From: Symsagittifera roscoffensis
Lineage: Eukaryota; Xenacoelomorpha; Acoela; Convolutidae
DNA length: 64,000 bases
Reading direction: 5' to 3'
NCBI RefSeq assembly: GCF_963678635.1
Contig: NC_087066.1
Coordinates: 58,546,312-58,610,311, forward strand
This document shows positions 20,617 through 32,906 of the stretch, piece after piece. Below the pieces are notes generated by a model that saw only the letters and a list, made by a program, of their open reading frames with translations, was not told where the DNA came from and ran no database searches. Both the position numbers and the translations under genes were made by a program. Each line of letters begins with the position of its first letter. Position 1 is the first letter of the stretch.

Positions 20617-22436
20617 CATTAAGTACTGAAAAATAGAGCAGTCGTAACATTAACTTCGGTGATCGGACTAGAACCGGTGCATTCAACATGGTACGGTCGT
20701 AGGCGTTTGAGTTACTCAGCTTTCATTTAAATCCTGACTAGCATATGTCTATGTACATTACTTTTAAAACACTCGCCCTCATGCGAGAGTAGATATATGC
20801 TCTCATACTATTGCTTGGAATTTTTTTGGCCCAATTTGTTTTTATAGCCAAATCGGCTCGTCAAAACCTACGGAGCGTGTACAAGATGTCTTGGATGACC
20901 ATCTATGACATGATAGCCGCACATTCACTGTAAGTTGCTTATGATTGAATACCAGCCAGGATACTGTCATTATGATTTAGCCTAATTGTTGTGATAAACT
21001 TGTAATGATTGTTGTGAAAAACTGTTGAGGTAAGTATTCAAATCTATGTGATATGTTTTCCTTGAATGCACTCTGCGACAGCGGAGGGCAACCCAAATCT
21101 CTTAAAAAATAAATCAGAAATTAATAACATAGCAAAAAAATATCTCTTGGATTTTTTCGCACCAGGCATAACCATTACCGCCATGCCAAGTTTTCTAAAA
21201 GAAGTCGTGAAATTTTATTTCATTTTTAAAATAGTAGAAACTATTCAAAAATTTTTTGGGACAAAAAATTGTTTTACTGGAAAATTTTTTTGTAACTCTC
21301 AACCTTCAAAATAGATTTTAGAAGTTTTATGAACAAAACAATCTGAAAAATAATTTTGTCATTGCCGCAAATAATCAATTTTAGTAAAAATATGCGTTGA
21401 GATCTTGTGCATGAATAAGTAATTTTACAAGATTTTGAGAGAATACCAAATGAGTTTGGAGTTTGGTAATTGTATGCATGCCAAATTTGAAAACAATCGA
21501 ACAATGTTTGCTTGTTTCATTTAATAAAATTAAGTGGTGGGTCAACAAACGAAGAGCTTGTTTTTCATATCTTGAGGCTGTTTTTAAAAATATATCAAAA
21601 AATGGGGTCAAAAGTTATGGGGTGAAAAAAAATTAGAGAAAATTTGTTATGCTGATCGATTTTTATTCTTCAAAATTATAGTTCAATGAAAACAAATGAT
21701 AGTTAAGGTTCTGTATTTTATTGATTTTTTTAATATGATTTATCGAACACTTCCTCTACGGCATCTCACACGGATGTTTACATTGCTAGTGAGAAGCTAT
21801 GCAATGATTAAAAAAAGAAGACTGCTCGTATATCAGGGCAAAACTTTTAATGTTACGACTGCCCTTTAATCCATAACGAATAATTTTTGGAAAAAGAAAA
21901 TTTAAAAAAATTATGAGTTTTTGGACAATATCAAAAGCGCGCATATATTAAATCTTCAGCGCGCATATATTAGCCCAGAACATGGTCAAATTTGCAATTT
22001 TCAAACTTCTAGAGCTTTGCAAAAAATATCTGAAAAATATCTACTTTTGATTTCAGGGAGTCAATGTATTCAATGGAATAAAATAAATTATTTTGATTGC
22101 CAAAAATTGACTGAATAAAAAACCACTCCAGAGATAAACATTCAGTTTTCCGTAAACTCTTAAATTTTTTGCTGCGATTACAAATAAAGCCGTAGCGGGT
22201 TCACGGAATGACTCCTGTCGTCAAGACTTCACAATTTCATTTACTATAAATTTATGCCACACATTTTCGTCAATAAAGGCTGAGTTATTTTTAATGAGGA
22301 AATGGACACCAAAGTTGAAAACAAAGCTTTTCTTCTGATCAAAACTTTTTGAAATAGTTTTCAAACTATGTTTTTGTTTTGTCAAAATTTGTCAATTTTT
22401 TTTTTAGAAATATCTAAATTTAATATCACATTCCAA
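20617..22436. other. Array flank: inverted linker copy, no gene
   Basis: GCAGTCGTAACATTAA at 20639 and its reverse complement at 21848-21863 bracket about 1.2 kb of AT-rich DNA without a recognisable gene. From 21847 to about 22010 the linker of the tandem units is present in inverted orientation, including the two GCGCGCATATATTA phrases. From 22010 to 22436 nothing is recognised. The short open frames here are AT-rich and featureless. Confidence 0.6.
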
Positions 22437-23270
22437 CACAGAAGCGAAGCGGAGCTTCGCATCACTTGCGATATATCACAAAAATGAAAACGTAACAAGT
22501 CGAAACAAAATTGCAAATGAAAAAAGCCGGAAAAAATGAGCAAAAATAGGCCATGTAAACTGTCATATGTCTCGATAGAAGTTCATTCCAGGCAAACATG
22601 CCAGACACTTGGGTTTTAAAACAGCAACAGCCGAGCAAAAATTACGAAACAAAAACAAAGCCGACAATCTTTGAGCAGACACATGTTGAGTCGAAAAAGT
22701 TAGATTTTATTAAAAAAAAATTAAGTCACTTGCGCATGCAACTACAATGAAACTTATTTACAGCAAAAAAAAATCAGTGATGTGGCAACAAAAGCGCGAA
22801 CCTTTGAGCAGATAGTAACAGAACCAAAAAAAGTTTTTATGAAAACATTTTTAAAATTTTCCAAGTCCTCCCTGAAACTAGAAGGAACATCACTTGCACT
22901 TGCAACTTTAAAAAAAATTGTCTACAGCACAGGATAAATTCGTTGTGGCAATTTTGCCGACAAAACTTGAGTGAACAAACGGAAAACCAACAACTCATTT
23001 TTTTCAATTTTTTTGATACTGAAAAAACAAGGTCCGGCCAACAGACCTTAAGGTACAAAGCCAACTGATTTATCTCCAGGCCAAGGGGAAGCAACCTGGA
23101 ATGTTAAAAGAAGAGAACATAAAGGAAAAGAAGTCAGCTGAATAGAAAAGAAGTTAGCTCCGTTTTCCTGCTCCTCCTCCTCCTGCTCAGCTAGAGATTT
23201 AACTTATTTTTTTTAACTAGTTGTTAACTAGAAAAAAGTCTATATTCCAGTTTCATAACGCTTGCTGAAA
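22437..23270 (+). repeat. Hairpin-box repeat family A, copy 1
   Basis: Starts with AGAAGCGAAGCGGAGCTTCG followed by CATCACTTGCGATA. Also contains AAAGCCGACAATCTTTGAGC (near 22660) and a closing block with GTCTATATTCCAG near 23238. Same order of blocks as the reference copy at 44286-45005. No coding potential. Confidence 0.6.
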
Positions 23271-25380
23271 AAGAAATTTAAAATTGAAAAGAGACTTTTT
23301 TTCGGTCATTTTTCGGTCATCTTTTTTATTGTAAGAAGCAACTTAGCATATTGCGATGCGATTTTTTTGAAAAAAAACTCATTTTTCCCGTCCCATGTTG
23401 TTTCTTATGTCCCATGTGGATACTTCTGCCCGATTGGTTTTTCCTTGTGAATAACTTAAGCTGTAAACAAATTTTTGACGAACTTTATAATAAATCTTAC
23501 AGATATGGATGTCTCAAAACCAGATTCAAGAGGAATGTTGCTGCCAAGTACTGCATTACTTTATTCAAACAGTTTGCCCCAGTTAGTTAATTTTTTGTTC
23601 GATAATGAAAACTACTCATACGAAACTGGCAGCTTTTTATGCTAATTGGGACAACTAATTGGATTTAAATAGTTGATTATTTGACATGCTCAACGTAATG
23701 TATCCCCCAGCCAAGTTAATTCATTCAAACAGTTTGCCCCAGTTAGCTTTAAAGTTATATGTCGTGTGAATCTGCCTTACATAGAGAGAAAATAACCAAA
23801 CAACCCCATAACCAAACTTAAAAAAACAATCAGAGCAAAAGTCTTGCTATTTTGATTACGGAAAAATATATATATTTTTTGAAATTTGCTAATTAACACA
23901 GAAACAAAACAGAGCTTTGCACTACTTGCGATACATTACAAACCTTAGAAAAAAAATGAAAAAAAAAACAGGACAAATAAGAGTTTGTCCTTAACCTTGT
24001 TTTTCTCCTAAAAAAAGTTTCTCTGCTTAAATAAGGAATAAAAGTGAAAACTTTTTGAGAGATTGGAATTTTCCCAAATGAGTAACTTTATCTTACAAAA
24101 AGATGAGGAGGCGCTGCATCTGTACGAAAAATTTTTGCAACCAGTTCTTTCGATGGAACCCTTCATCTCAGATTTGATGGGATTGTTTTTAAAAAAGTCA
24201 ACAATTTTCGTCAAAAAGTTTCTTAAAAATGGTTAAAAGCTCAAAAACTTCGCTTTCCGAAACCCATAAGTTTTTCTGCAACAAAATGCCGAAACCGCTT
24301 CAGCGGAAAAAGTTCCCAAAACCGGATTTTTTATTGACAATTTAACCTGATAACTGGCAGGGTAGTTTTGAGAAAAGTCATAAAGTTTCCAAAAAACGTT
24401 CTAAGTATGAAAACTTTGATTTTTTGAAGGCAATTACTTTGTTCTGAACTAAATGGGTATAGCCATTTAAAATGTAGGCTTTTGAAAAAACTGTTTTTAT
24501 AACTTATTCCTTGATACCAGTTTTGGCAGATTGGTTACCGAAAAAAGTCCAAAAAACGGTCAACAGGTCAAAAAATTGACTTTTCCGAGAATCATAGCTT
24601 TTCGTGTAAACAATTTGGGCGTGGCTGGACGCCGAAGAATTTACCGCGACTTGTAACTTTGATTGACTCCTGATGAATTTTGATTGAGCTTTTCGTGCAA
24701 AAAATTTGGGCGTGGCTGGACGCTGAAGAATTTACCGCGACCTGTAACTTTGATTGTCAAAGTAGTTCTCGAGAAAATTCAAAAATTTTCAAAAAACGGT
24801 CAAAAATCGAAAATTTGTTTTTTTTTTTTGCTTTTGGCTATAAGTTTGAGTAAAATACTGGAGGAAACAAGTTAAAAAGGGGAGCTTCCTACAACCCTTT
24901 CTTTGAACCCGACCTAAAAACTAATAGAGATATTTGAGGGTAGCTCTCGAGAAAATTCACAAAGTTTAAAAAAACGGTCAGAAAGTCAAAAAAAGGCTTT
25001 TATGAGTGAATTAGTTTTTGTGTAAGGCAATTTTGAGTATCCGCTGCTACATGGGAGCCTCCCCATACCCGCTATCTTCATTGAACCTACATTTTCAGAT
25101 TTTAGAATGTAGTTTTCGAGAAAAATAAAATATGGGGCAAAGTTTATCCACAGACTTATTCGGAGGCTGTAGACATAGTGGTAAGGTAAAAAAGAGACTA
25201 AAAAGTTATGCAGGTACACAGGAGAGTAGGAGGTTTTTTTTATTAATGTCCTGTTTGCGATAATCAATAGGATAGTTTTTGAGAAGAACTAATTTTTTTA
25301 CAGTGTATTTTTTCAAAGCGCCTCCAGAAAATTAATATAAAATTAAAAAAAAAAAAAAAAACGAACCCATATATTTTAAA
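23271..25380 (+). repeat. Repeat mixture with an about 160-bp diverged tandem module
   Basis: A weak hairpin-box copy starts at about 23899. From 24240 to 25300 a diverged module recurs: AAAACGGTC, then a CATAG..TTTTTGT.. block, then TTGGGCGT(A/G)GC, then a GGTAGTTCTCGAGAAAA-type block. AAACGGTC-like anchors lie near 24392 (degenerate), 24555, 24795 and 24970. A near-perfect direct repeat of about 90 bp (AATTTGGGCGTGGCTGGACG at 24619 and 24705) explains the one long spacing. The same module occurs at 39630-40330. Confidence 0.55.
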
Positions 25381-27997
25381 AATACCTGTTTTTATCAAAC
25401 AAGAAATCTAGGCAACACGTCAAGCAAGACAATTGAACTTGAAATTATCAGCGGAACAAAACCTACCAAGAGGAAGCAAAGCCGACAATCTTTTAGCAGA
25501 CACCAGTTGAACCGAGCAAATTTTTAAAAAAAATAACTTAGACTTTCAAATTTCCCAAAAACTACACGGAAAGAAACTTGCAACTACCATGATGCTTGCT
25601 TACAGCACAAAAGACTTCCGTAATGTGACAATTTAAACACAAAACTTAAACACAAAATCCCAACAAAATCACTTTAAACCAGAAAAAAATTTCCAAAACC
25701 ACACGCACTTAAACTTAACAAGGTCAATTGAAATGTCTAATTCCCGATTACACGATATTTGCTTTCGCGAGTGCAATAAAAATCAAAATTAAGATAAGAT
25801 TTTAAATCAACATCTCTATCAAGTTTTCTTCTTCATTTTTTGAAATACTCTTTTTCAGGGCAGACAAACTTAGATAAAACCAATGACATCTCAACTGCAT
25901 TCCTCCATCTAATGAACAAAAGGATAAATTTTAATTCTGGAGAAAAAAACGAAGTTTTTCAAATCTTATAGTGGTTATTTTACAAAAATTGAATCAATCA
26001 ATTATACCGATTGAATCTGATAAACAGCCCTAAAAATAACAAAAAACGACCGCAAAATTTTTTTAACATTCTGAGTTGCATTCTGTTTATTCAAAATTTA
26101 CAAATTCCTAGTTAAACTGGGAAATGAAAGCTTCTCTCGAATTGATACATTATTTCCGGACAAAAAGACACAGAAAACTCAGAAAGTTGATTTAAGATTG
26201 AAAATGTATCGGAAGTTTCCCAATATGTTTTAAATTCATCGAACTGAAAACTGGAAATTTGCACTTCGAAACTCATCAAGTGTTTCCCGGCAAAAATCTA
26301 CAAAAGTTAAGAAAATTGATGACATCATTAGATTATTTATATAGCTAGATAGAACTGTTTTTGGTTTGTTTCGGATGTGTTCCGATTACTGTTTTTTTTA
26401 TTTGTTTCGGAAGAAAAACCAAGATTTTGGTTGCAGCGCCGAATTGTTACTTAGGAGTCAGTGCCAGAGATTTGACCATAGATTCTTTAAAATGATGCGG
26501 TTTTTCTGTGTTCTGAGGTCATGTCGACTCCTGACTTCTACTTCTTATCTACTTCGATAAACTTTTTAAAATAATTGACTTTTTTGAAAATTGTTCAACT
26601 TTTGCAATCCAGAAAAAAACACGTAAAAACACTTTGATTTTCACGAATCTATCAAGATCGACACATTCTCATGAAACTAACCCAGCTAGAGAGAACTGAG
26701 TCTATAGAACTTTTATTTCCAGCGTGAACTTTGAACATTAGAGTACATTTTAGCAACCAAGTCAATTACATCTTTTGTAGCTAGCTGAGTCACACTGAAG
26801 TGACGCGGAACTTCGCACCACTTCGAAAAGTATCGAAAAAAAATCAAAACGATTTTGTATGTCGAATAAACTAGATCTATCAAAATGAATGAAATTGGTG
26901 TTGAAAAAAAATGCCAAGACAATAGAATGTGAAGTTAGCGTCGGAAGAAAATTTACCAAGCGTTAAAAAAGCCAAAAAAATTTGAGCAAAAATTCATTTC
27001 AGCCAAAAAATTTGAAAAACGAAAGAGTTCCCATACCCTTCAAACATACACACACGCTCATGAAATTTTTTTCTTACTAAACCACCCCATATTAGGCCAA
27101 TAATCAATAATTACAACCACTATAAAAAAAATTCGAATAGAACGAATATTTATAATGCTAGCATGCTCAAAATATCTGTTGCAGTAAATTTCCAATATTT
27201 ATGAGTCGTGCGATGTTTCAGGGGATTACATCAGTGTACTAAGTTATTTATGGGGAAAAAATCTTGTACCGGATTGCAATACCCTTGCTCATCGCTAGGT
27301 AATCATAGGAGTTTAAGGTGCCATCTATTTAGCAAAGTAATTTCTATTAACTTCACAAGGCAAACCGCGATAAATCAAAGAGCTGAGAGCGTGAACAACT
27401 ACTGATACTGATTTTTTTTTGAAAACAACCACACCACACCACATGCTTAACCTAGAGGTCATAAACATTTCGAAAATGCAAGTTGAGTCTCTCACCGCGC
27501 AGGAAAAACAAAATATGCCATAGTTCCTTCGTAAACAGGTCGTAACAAAAACACGAGCTAAAGAGGTGTCTTTGACGTTAAACACACGTTAAAAATACAC
27601 ATTTAACAACTTTTTGAGCTTAGACGTTTGTGCCCCGAGAAACCTTTCGTGCCATTCTTTACAAATGTTGATAATATTCAGATTCACTAGCGACCAAAAT
27701 TTGAAGATAGAAGACGAGCTTCAACATCGCAGACTTAAAGTGCACCGAAGAGCGCCTCTCTAACTAGCTATGATTGAAACGACAAAATCGTGACAAAAAT
27801 TTCAGTTCATTATCTTGGTTGCACACAAAGCTTCCTTTTGCTGGAAATCATAGGCTCAAAACTGTTTTTTTTTTAATTTTAACTGATATAGTGTTATATA
27901 TATACTTTTTCATATTTAGCGAACGATAGCATAATAATGAATAAGAAAACGTATAAAATGAAATTAAAAGTTGGATAGTCTATCTAGTTTGCATCCA
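25381..27997. other. Gene-free repeat region downstream of the G-patch gene
   Basis: A further family A stretch at about 25390-25740 (AGCCGACAATCTTTTAGCAG) and a degenerate hairpin box at about 26790-26830. The remainder is AT-rich with no exon or RNA gene that I can support. Minus-strand sequence immediately left of 28006 is the 3' flank of the G-patch/RS gene. Confidence 0.5.
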
Positions 27998-28003
27998 TTT
28001 ATT
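27998..28003 (-). terminator. Candidate poly(A) signal
   Basis: TTTATT on the plus strand, AATAAA on the minus strand, only a few bases after the stop codon at 28006-28008. Very close to the stop, so the true signal may be further on; none better was seen nearby. Confidence 0.35.
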
Positions 28004-28005
28004 AC

Positions 28006-30700
28006 TTATTGTGGCTGAGGCGGAGGTTGCAACAAATTGTTCAGCAACTGTTGCTGGAGCAAGCTTTGCTGCATCGCTAGAGGATTTCCTCCTGGGTTTC
28101 CCAGAGGACCATTAGTCCCCATACCTGCTCCTCCTAGCATTCCCTGAGAACCTGTTGGATTCAAAAACGATGCAGATAGCGCAGAAGCATGATTTGATTG
28201 CATACCAGGAGGTAATTGTCCTGGGGAGCCACCTATGCCTAGTTGCATCAATTGAGCAGCACTAAGGCCAGCCGCAGGTAATCCAGCAGCAAGTGGTATC
28301 TGAGGATTCAACAGACCCTGACCTCCTCCCAGAAGAGAGTTTCCATGCAACGACGCTAGAGGGTTGCCACCTGGAAACAAGGACGACAAATGGGGCCTCA
28401 TTGTTCCCAACGCTGCCATATCATTGGTCCTATTTTGGAACATTTGTAGTCTTTGTTGTTGTTGCGAAGCGGCTACTGCTGCCAATGCATTTGCATTTGC
28501 TTGTGCGATTGCCTGACTTATTTGGTCTTGTTGAGAGTTTCCCGTTGAAACAATAGGCTGGCTGGTTTGTAACTGGCTCGAAGTAGACGTCTGGATATTT
28601 TGTTGTTGCTGCTGCTGTATGTGTTGATGCAACATGGCCTGTTGTTGTTGCTGCTGTTGAAGTTTCTGCGCAAGTGCCGCCAAGTTGGCCATGTTGGGGG
28701 TGACGAACATCGGTCTTTGGCCTGCCAGAGAAGTTGGAATGGATCCCAAGCCTGATAGATCAGTCACATATGACGACATACCAGGCGCGAGGACATTCGT
28801 GGGAAGCACTTTTGGTTGGACCACTTGACTAGTAAAGACATTTTGGGATCCCTCCTGGACCAGGCCCTGTTGCAATTGTGGATTTGAGGGATCAATTATC
28901 AGTTGCTGTTGCTGAATTTGGTCCATGCCTCCTTGCGAGGTCGACTGACCATCTCCCGATTCTTGTTTCTCCGCGAAACTCTTTGCATATTGCACTAAAT
29001 CACTGTATTTAGATTGGATTTCCGTTTCGTCAACTGTAAAGGACTGTCCGCTAGCGTTTGTGCTTTCCTGAGCTGGGTTATATACTTCCATTGGTTCCGG
29101 TTCCACCTGCAAATATTTGTCAATATTACTTCCTTGCTGACTTCCTTGAAGCTGATTCTGAGGAGGTTCTGGCTGCCGATGCAGTTCTCTGTTGTCTCTT
29201 TCCCTGTCGCTTCTGTAACTGTCTTCGCGATAATGAGGTCTTCTGTAGTCATCATGACGTGGACCTGGTCCATATCCTCCATAGTTTGTATCCTGACTTT
29301 CATTCCTTCTGCTCATCCTACCATCATTGGGATGGTTTCCAGGACTATGCTGGTGATGATAGGGCGGAGGTGGGGTTCTTTCACGTCTCCGTGCGTATCC
29401 ATCATCATAATCGTACCGCTCGTCTTCTCTCGGTGAAAAAGACTCACTCGGTCGGGGTCGAGGCGGTGGTCCTCTGTAGTCGTCGGGATGTGGCGGATAC
29501 CCTCGTTCGCTTTGACTCCTTGGTGGTGGTCCACCATAACGACTACCCGAGCCCCTGGGTGCTCCCCGGCTGGTTCCACCTCCGCCTCTGCCTCCCCTTC
29601 CACCTCTCACTGCCTGCGCCGGCGGAAGATAGGAACGTGTTACCTGTCGGTTCCCACCACCTCTCGCTCCACCTCGCCTGTCACCGCGGTTTCGATTGCG
29701 CCTCCTGTTTCTTCCGCGACGTCTAGATGCTCCTCCTCTTCCTCGTCTGTTTCTAGGCGGCGAAAAGTCTCTTGAAACCGAGCGTCTTCTAGCTCGTCTC
29801 GACGATGAGTCATACGATGAACTAGAGTAGGAGTAACTTGAGTAGCTCGACCCCGTATAGGACGAGTAGGAACTGTAACTGGAATACGATGACCTTGACG
29901 AGTAGCTGCTGTAGCTATATGACCTTGACTTCTTACGCGCTCTTGACTTTGATCTTGATCTACTTTTGCTTCTGTCCTTTGATTTGGATCGACTTCGATT
30001 CCGCCGCTTTTTCTTTTTCTTCTTTTTAACTTTCTTGGTTTGATCAATTTCTGCGTTTCCGTTTTCTTTAACTTCTGTATCTTGCAACTCTTTATCGGCG
30101 CCATTAGGTTGCTTTTTGTCGTCGTTCTCGGCAGATTCTACAACTTTTTCGTCTTTCGTAGCTGCATTTGTATCTTGTTTACTATTAACGCCCGGTCCAA
30201 ACTTGGGAAAATTATTCTGGTTATTTTGCTCTTCAAGTTTGATCTGCATTTCGTGTTGATGAGCTGTAATAGGCCCTACAAATGTTCCAGTGCTTCTTGC
30301 GTTGTCATTAACCGCATTTCCTGAATTATTCACGCTGGGCCCGCTTTCGTTAAAGGCCGGACTCACGATATAGGTTTGCCCACTAGTTGGTATACTCAAC
30401 TTGCCTTCGGGGTGCGCAGGGTTAAATGAATAGCACAAATTTGGATAAGTTTTTGTGTATCGTAGAGTTTCTTTAGGCCATCTGTATACAATTCCGTCAG
30501 TTCTAGATTTTACGTTGATGTAATCTGCAGTGTTGGAATGACAGGGATCGTTCCAGAATATTCTCAGGGGTTCGTCTTTTTCCTGGACACTTATCCAATC
30601 TGCGGCGACATCGCGAATAGCATTGATGACAATCTTTGACATGTCTAGCGTTCGGTCATCAACTGCCTCACTTTGACAGAAGTTCACCCTAATGGCTAAG
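28006..30700 (-). CDS. Exon 4 of the G-patch/RS gene
   Basis: 2,695 nt, open to the TAA at 28006-28008. The acceptor is TATGTTTTAG before 30700; the first base completes a Ser codon with exon 3. The open frame continues 5 codons upstream to an ATG at 30714, but that ATG lies in the predicted intron end and lacks the G-patch. Another possible internal start is the Met of MSKIVINAIRD. Long frames on the opposite strand (29014-29726) are shadows of the biased Ser/Arg/Gln codons. Confidence 0.88.
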
Positions 30701-32896
30701 CTAAAACATATCATTTGATTATGGTATCAGTCTCAGACCAGGGCTTTCTTTGGCCAGGACACAGACACTTCTCCTGTTAGAAACTCTATTGCCCTTGAAG
30801 CTTCAAAATATATGCCCTTAAAGCTCCTTGAATTTCACGAACAATTTATGTTTGATCATTTTAGATAAAACTAACCCAATTTGAGAATACCGAATCAAAA
30901 CTTAAAATTTTTATTTTGCTGGGTAATCTGATAATTAATTCGATTTTCCAATTTGGAAGTCGATCACGTTTTTTGTGACCTTTACATTTCTGCTGTTTAA
31001 CAGGGGGGTTTGCCTTCCTTTTAACAAAAAAACTGAAGTAAGCTTGAAAAGAAATCAAGTCAGACCGCGAAAAATCAAAACTGAGCGTGGACAAATTTTA
31101 AGACTTTTACCTGAAAAAAATCATCAACATCTACATAAGAGTTCTCACTACTTCATAAATTTTTGAATTTGTTTTCCAAATACATGATTACACCTATGTA
31201 GGTAAATTTATACGCGTTTGTGTAGTTCTCTCATCACATCACATCATGGACAAAAAACGACACTAAAATGAAGAAAAAAAGAAAACACTGTTTTGTAGTT
31301 TTTCTGAATATAGTTGAAAATTCTGTGCTACTTGCATAGCATTTGTCTATTCTTGTTTCAAATGAAAATGGAAAAAATCTAACAAATCAAAAAATGAGTC
31401 TAATTGCTCTCTTGCTCAAAATCTTACATTTAAACAATCCAAGTTTTGCTAATTTTTTTTGTATGTTAATTCAATTGAATCTTGATTAACCTACTTGATA
31501 TATGCCTTGAAATCGCCTGATGCGCCTAAGCATTTTCGTTTTTAAGTTCCGCAAGAAGACGAAAAACTCGGCCGTGCTTCAGATTTTCAAAACAATTAGA
31601 AATTACAGAACACAGAAATTACTGTCCTATGAGTGAAAGTATTAAAGCCGTGGGTTTGTGAGCCATAATAGTGCACAGGCTATGTTAGAATTTGCTTCAA
31701 AACATGAAAACTTTGCAATTTAAAAAAATATATATTTTTAATTGTAACTGATAAGGCTCGAATATGAATTAATGATTTAGCAAACTTTGATCTGTGTTGG
31801 CTTATAGAAACTGAGTAGTACCTGCTTTGAGGCGCCTGCTCCTGATGATCGGATTCGAATCTTCCATTGGACCAGTGACCTTCCTCCGGAAGATCTTCCC
31901 CTCGGAGTCTCAATTTGTTGTAAACTGAATCCAACTGATTCTAAAACACGCCATTTGTGAATATTACCACCACTAATTTCAGCAAACGAAAGCAAATTTG
32001 ACCGGAAAACCAGATGTACATTCTCGCAACTTCAATCCGGCTACTCAACTTATTTAAATAGTTACTATCACAGACTGAACAACAATGTAACCGAACACCT
32101 ATTTAACTGCCGGGTACACCCTAACTCTCTTACCATCAAAAGCTTGTTAGAGAATCCCTCAAAAAGCTGCCAAATATCTGTAACTTATCAAATAACCTCC
32201 AATAAGGGGAGTTTTTCTCGATTTTCCCCACTAACTAAAAACTGCCCGCTTGAACCAAAGAGGAGTTGTGGGCATGAACACGAAGACGCTATCATTGGAA
32301 CAGGTGGTTCCCTTCTACGTCGGTTTAGCCGCTAGATACCCCAGGTGAACTGTAGCGATAGACAAGACGAGACGACCCAATCAACCAAAATATATTTCCA
32401 AAATCAACCAAAGTATTTAAAAAATTCCCTAGCTCTCTCTCTATCTCTCTGTCACTGTAGCAAACATAATCTATCTCTCCAATTCAATCAGAAGTTCAAG
32501 GCAGAGATCGATATAGCTAAACAACAACAACTGCCAACTGCAATCTCACCCAACACTCTTGAAATTGGTTACCTGTTCTCTCAAATTCACATTCGAACTT
32601 ATTTCTCCGTCAGTGATTCCCAACCCTCTTTCCAAACCACCCCCACGTCTAGCTCCATTCTGATTGGTCGGATTACATCCCAACTTCTCTCCCTCTTTCC
32701 AGCCTTGCTTCTTCAGGAGTCCAATGGCGAATCCACTTGGCGGTACAGGAGTGTGATCAGCTTTATTGTTGTCGTCGTTTTTGATCACACAATGATCACT
32801 TTCGACAGAATCCTGAACAAAATACTTCTTTATTTAATCACACCAACAAGAGAAGACTCTTACATTACACAGAGATTCGGGTTTCAGACAAGCCAT
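28006..32896 (-). CDS. G-patch / RS / Tyr-Ser-repeat nuclear protein, four exons
   Basis: Exons (minus): 32896-32864, 32812-32573, 31940-31822, 30700-28006. Each junction has GT/AG, the phases agree (0, 0, 2), and the coding sum is 3,087 nt: 1,028 codons plus stop. Start: ATGGCT in exon 1. Order: G-patch-like motif (FAIGLLKKQGWKEGEKLG, about residues 34-51); an unknown Trp/Tyr-rich segment (about 155-230); a Lys tract and RS dipeptides (about 354-388); Tyr-Ser repeats (about 391-429); an RG/RGG-rich block (about 432-521); Pro/Arg-rich; then a Gln-rich half with polyQ runs (about 800-840) and a Pro-Gln end. Known: G-patch plus RS plus RGG is typical of pre-mRNA splicing or helicase-cofactor proteins. 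Inferred: nuclear RNA-processing factor. I do not recognise an orthologue. Exon 4 alone is certain; the joins are predicted. Confidence 0.8.
30701..31821 (-). other. Intron 3 of the G-patch/RS gene, with a family A repeat
   Basis: About 30720-31160 is a family A repeat copy on the plus strand: the CCCAATTTGAGAA block, GTCGATCACGTTTTTTGTGA at 30959 and ACCGCGAAAAATCAAAA, ending in a TACATAAGAG phrase. The rest is featureless. Confidence 0.55.
31822..31940 (-). CDS. Exon 3 of the G-patch/RS gene
   Basis: 119 nt after GTGTTTTAG. Reads NQLDSVYNKLRLRGEDLPEE and on to QEQAPQS, with donor CAG/GTACTA. Only one frame is open through both splice sites, and it agrees in phase with exons 2 and 4. Confidence 0.7.
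32573..32812 (-). CDS. Exon 2 of the G-patch/RS gene (G-patch-like motif)
   Basis: 240 nt, phase 0 at both ends. Acceptor TTTTGTTCAG, donor CAG/GTAACC. The motif PPSGFAIGLLKKQGWKEGEK LG fits the G-patch consensus (hydrophobic-hydrophobic-x-x-x-G-W-x-x-G-x-x-L-G), followed by Gly/Arg-rich GARRGGGLERGLGI. The usual glycine at G-x-G-L-G is Lys here. Confidence 0.72.
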
Positions 32897-32906
32897 TTTC
32901 TTACAT
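32864..32906 (-). CDS. First coding exon with a minimal upstream ATG-stop
   Basis: The coding part is 32896-32864 (MACLKPESLCN), with donor AAT/GTAAGA. Just upstream, 32906-32901 reads ATGTAA, a start codon followed directly by a stop, 4 nt before the real ATG. If transcription or a 5' UTR exon begins upstream, this minimal uORF could reduce translation. Alternatively CTACTGCAG just before it is a splice acceptor. The sequence does not decide between these. Confidence 0.55.

Noticed and set aside
29014-29775. Long plus-strand open frames opposite exon 4 of the G-patch/RS gene
   Set aside because: They are shadows of biased Ser, Arg and Gln codons on the minus strand. They lack motifs and a sensible start, and the minus-strand protein explains the composition.
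32101-32160. Possible 45-nt micro-exon between exons 2 and 3 of the G-patch gene
   Set aside because: AG and GT borders exist, but its only open phase does not agree with exons 2 and 3, which already join in frame.
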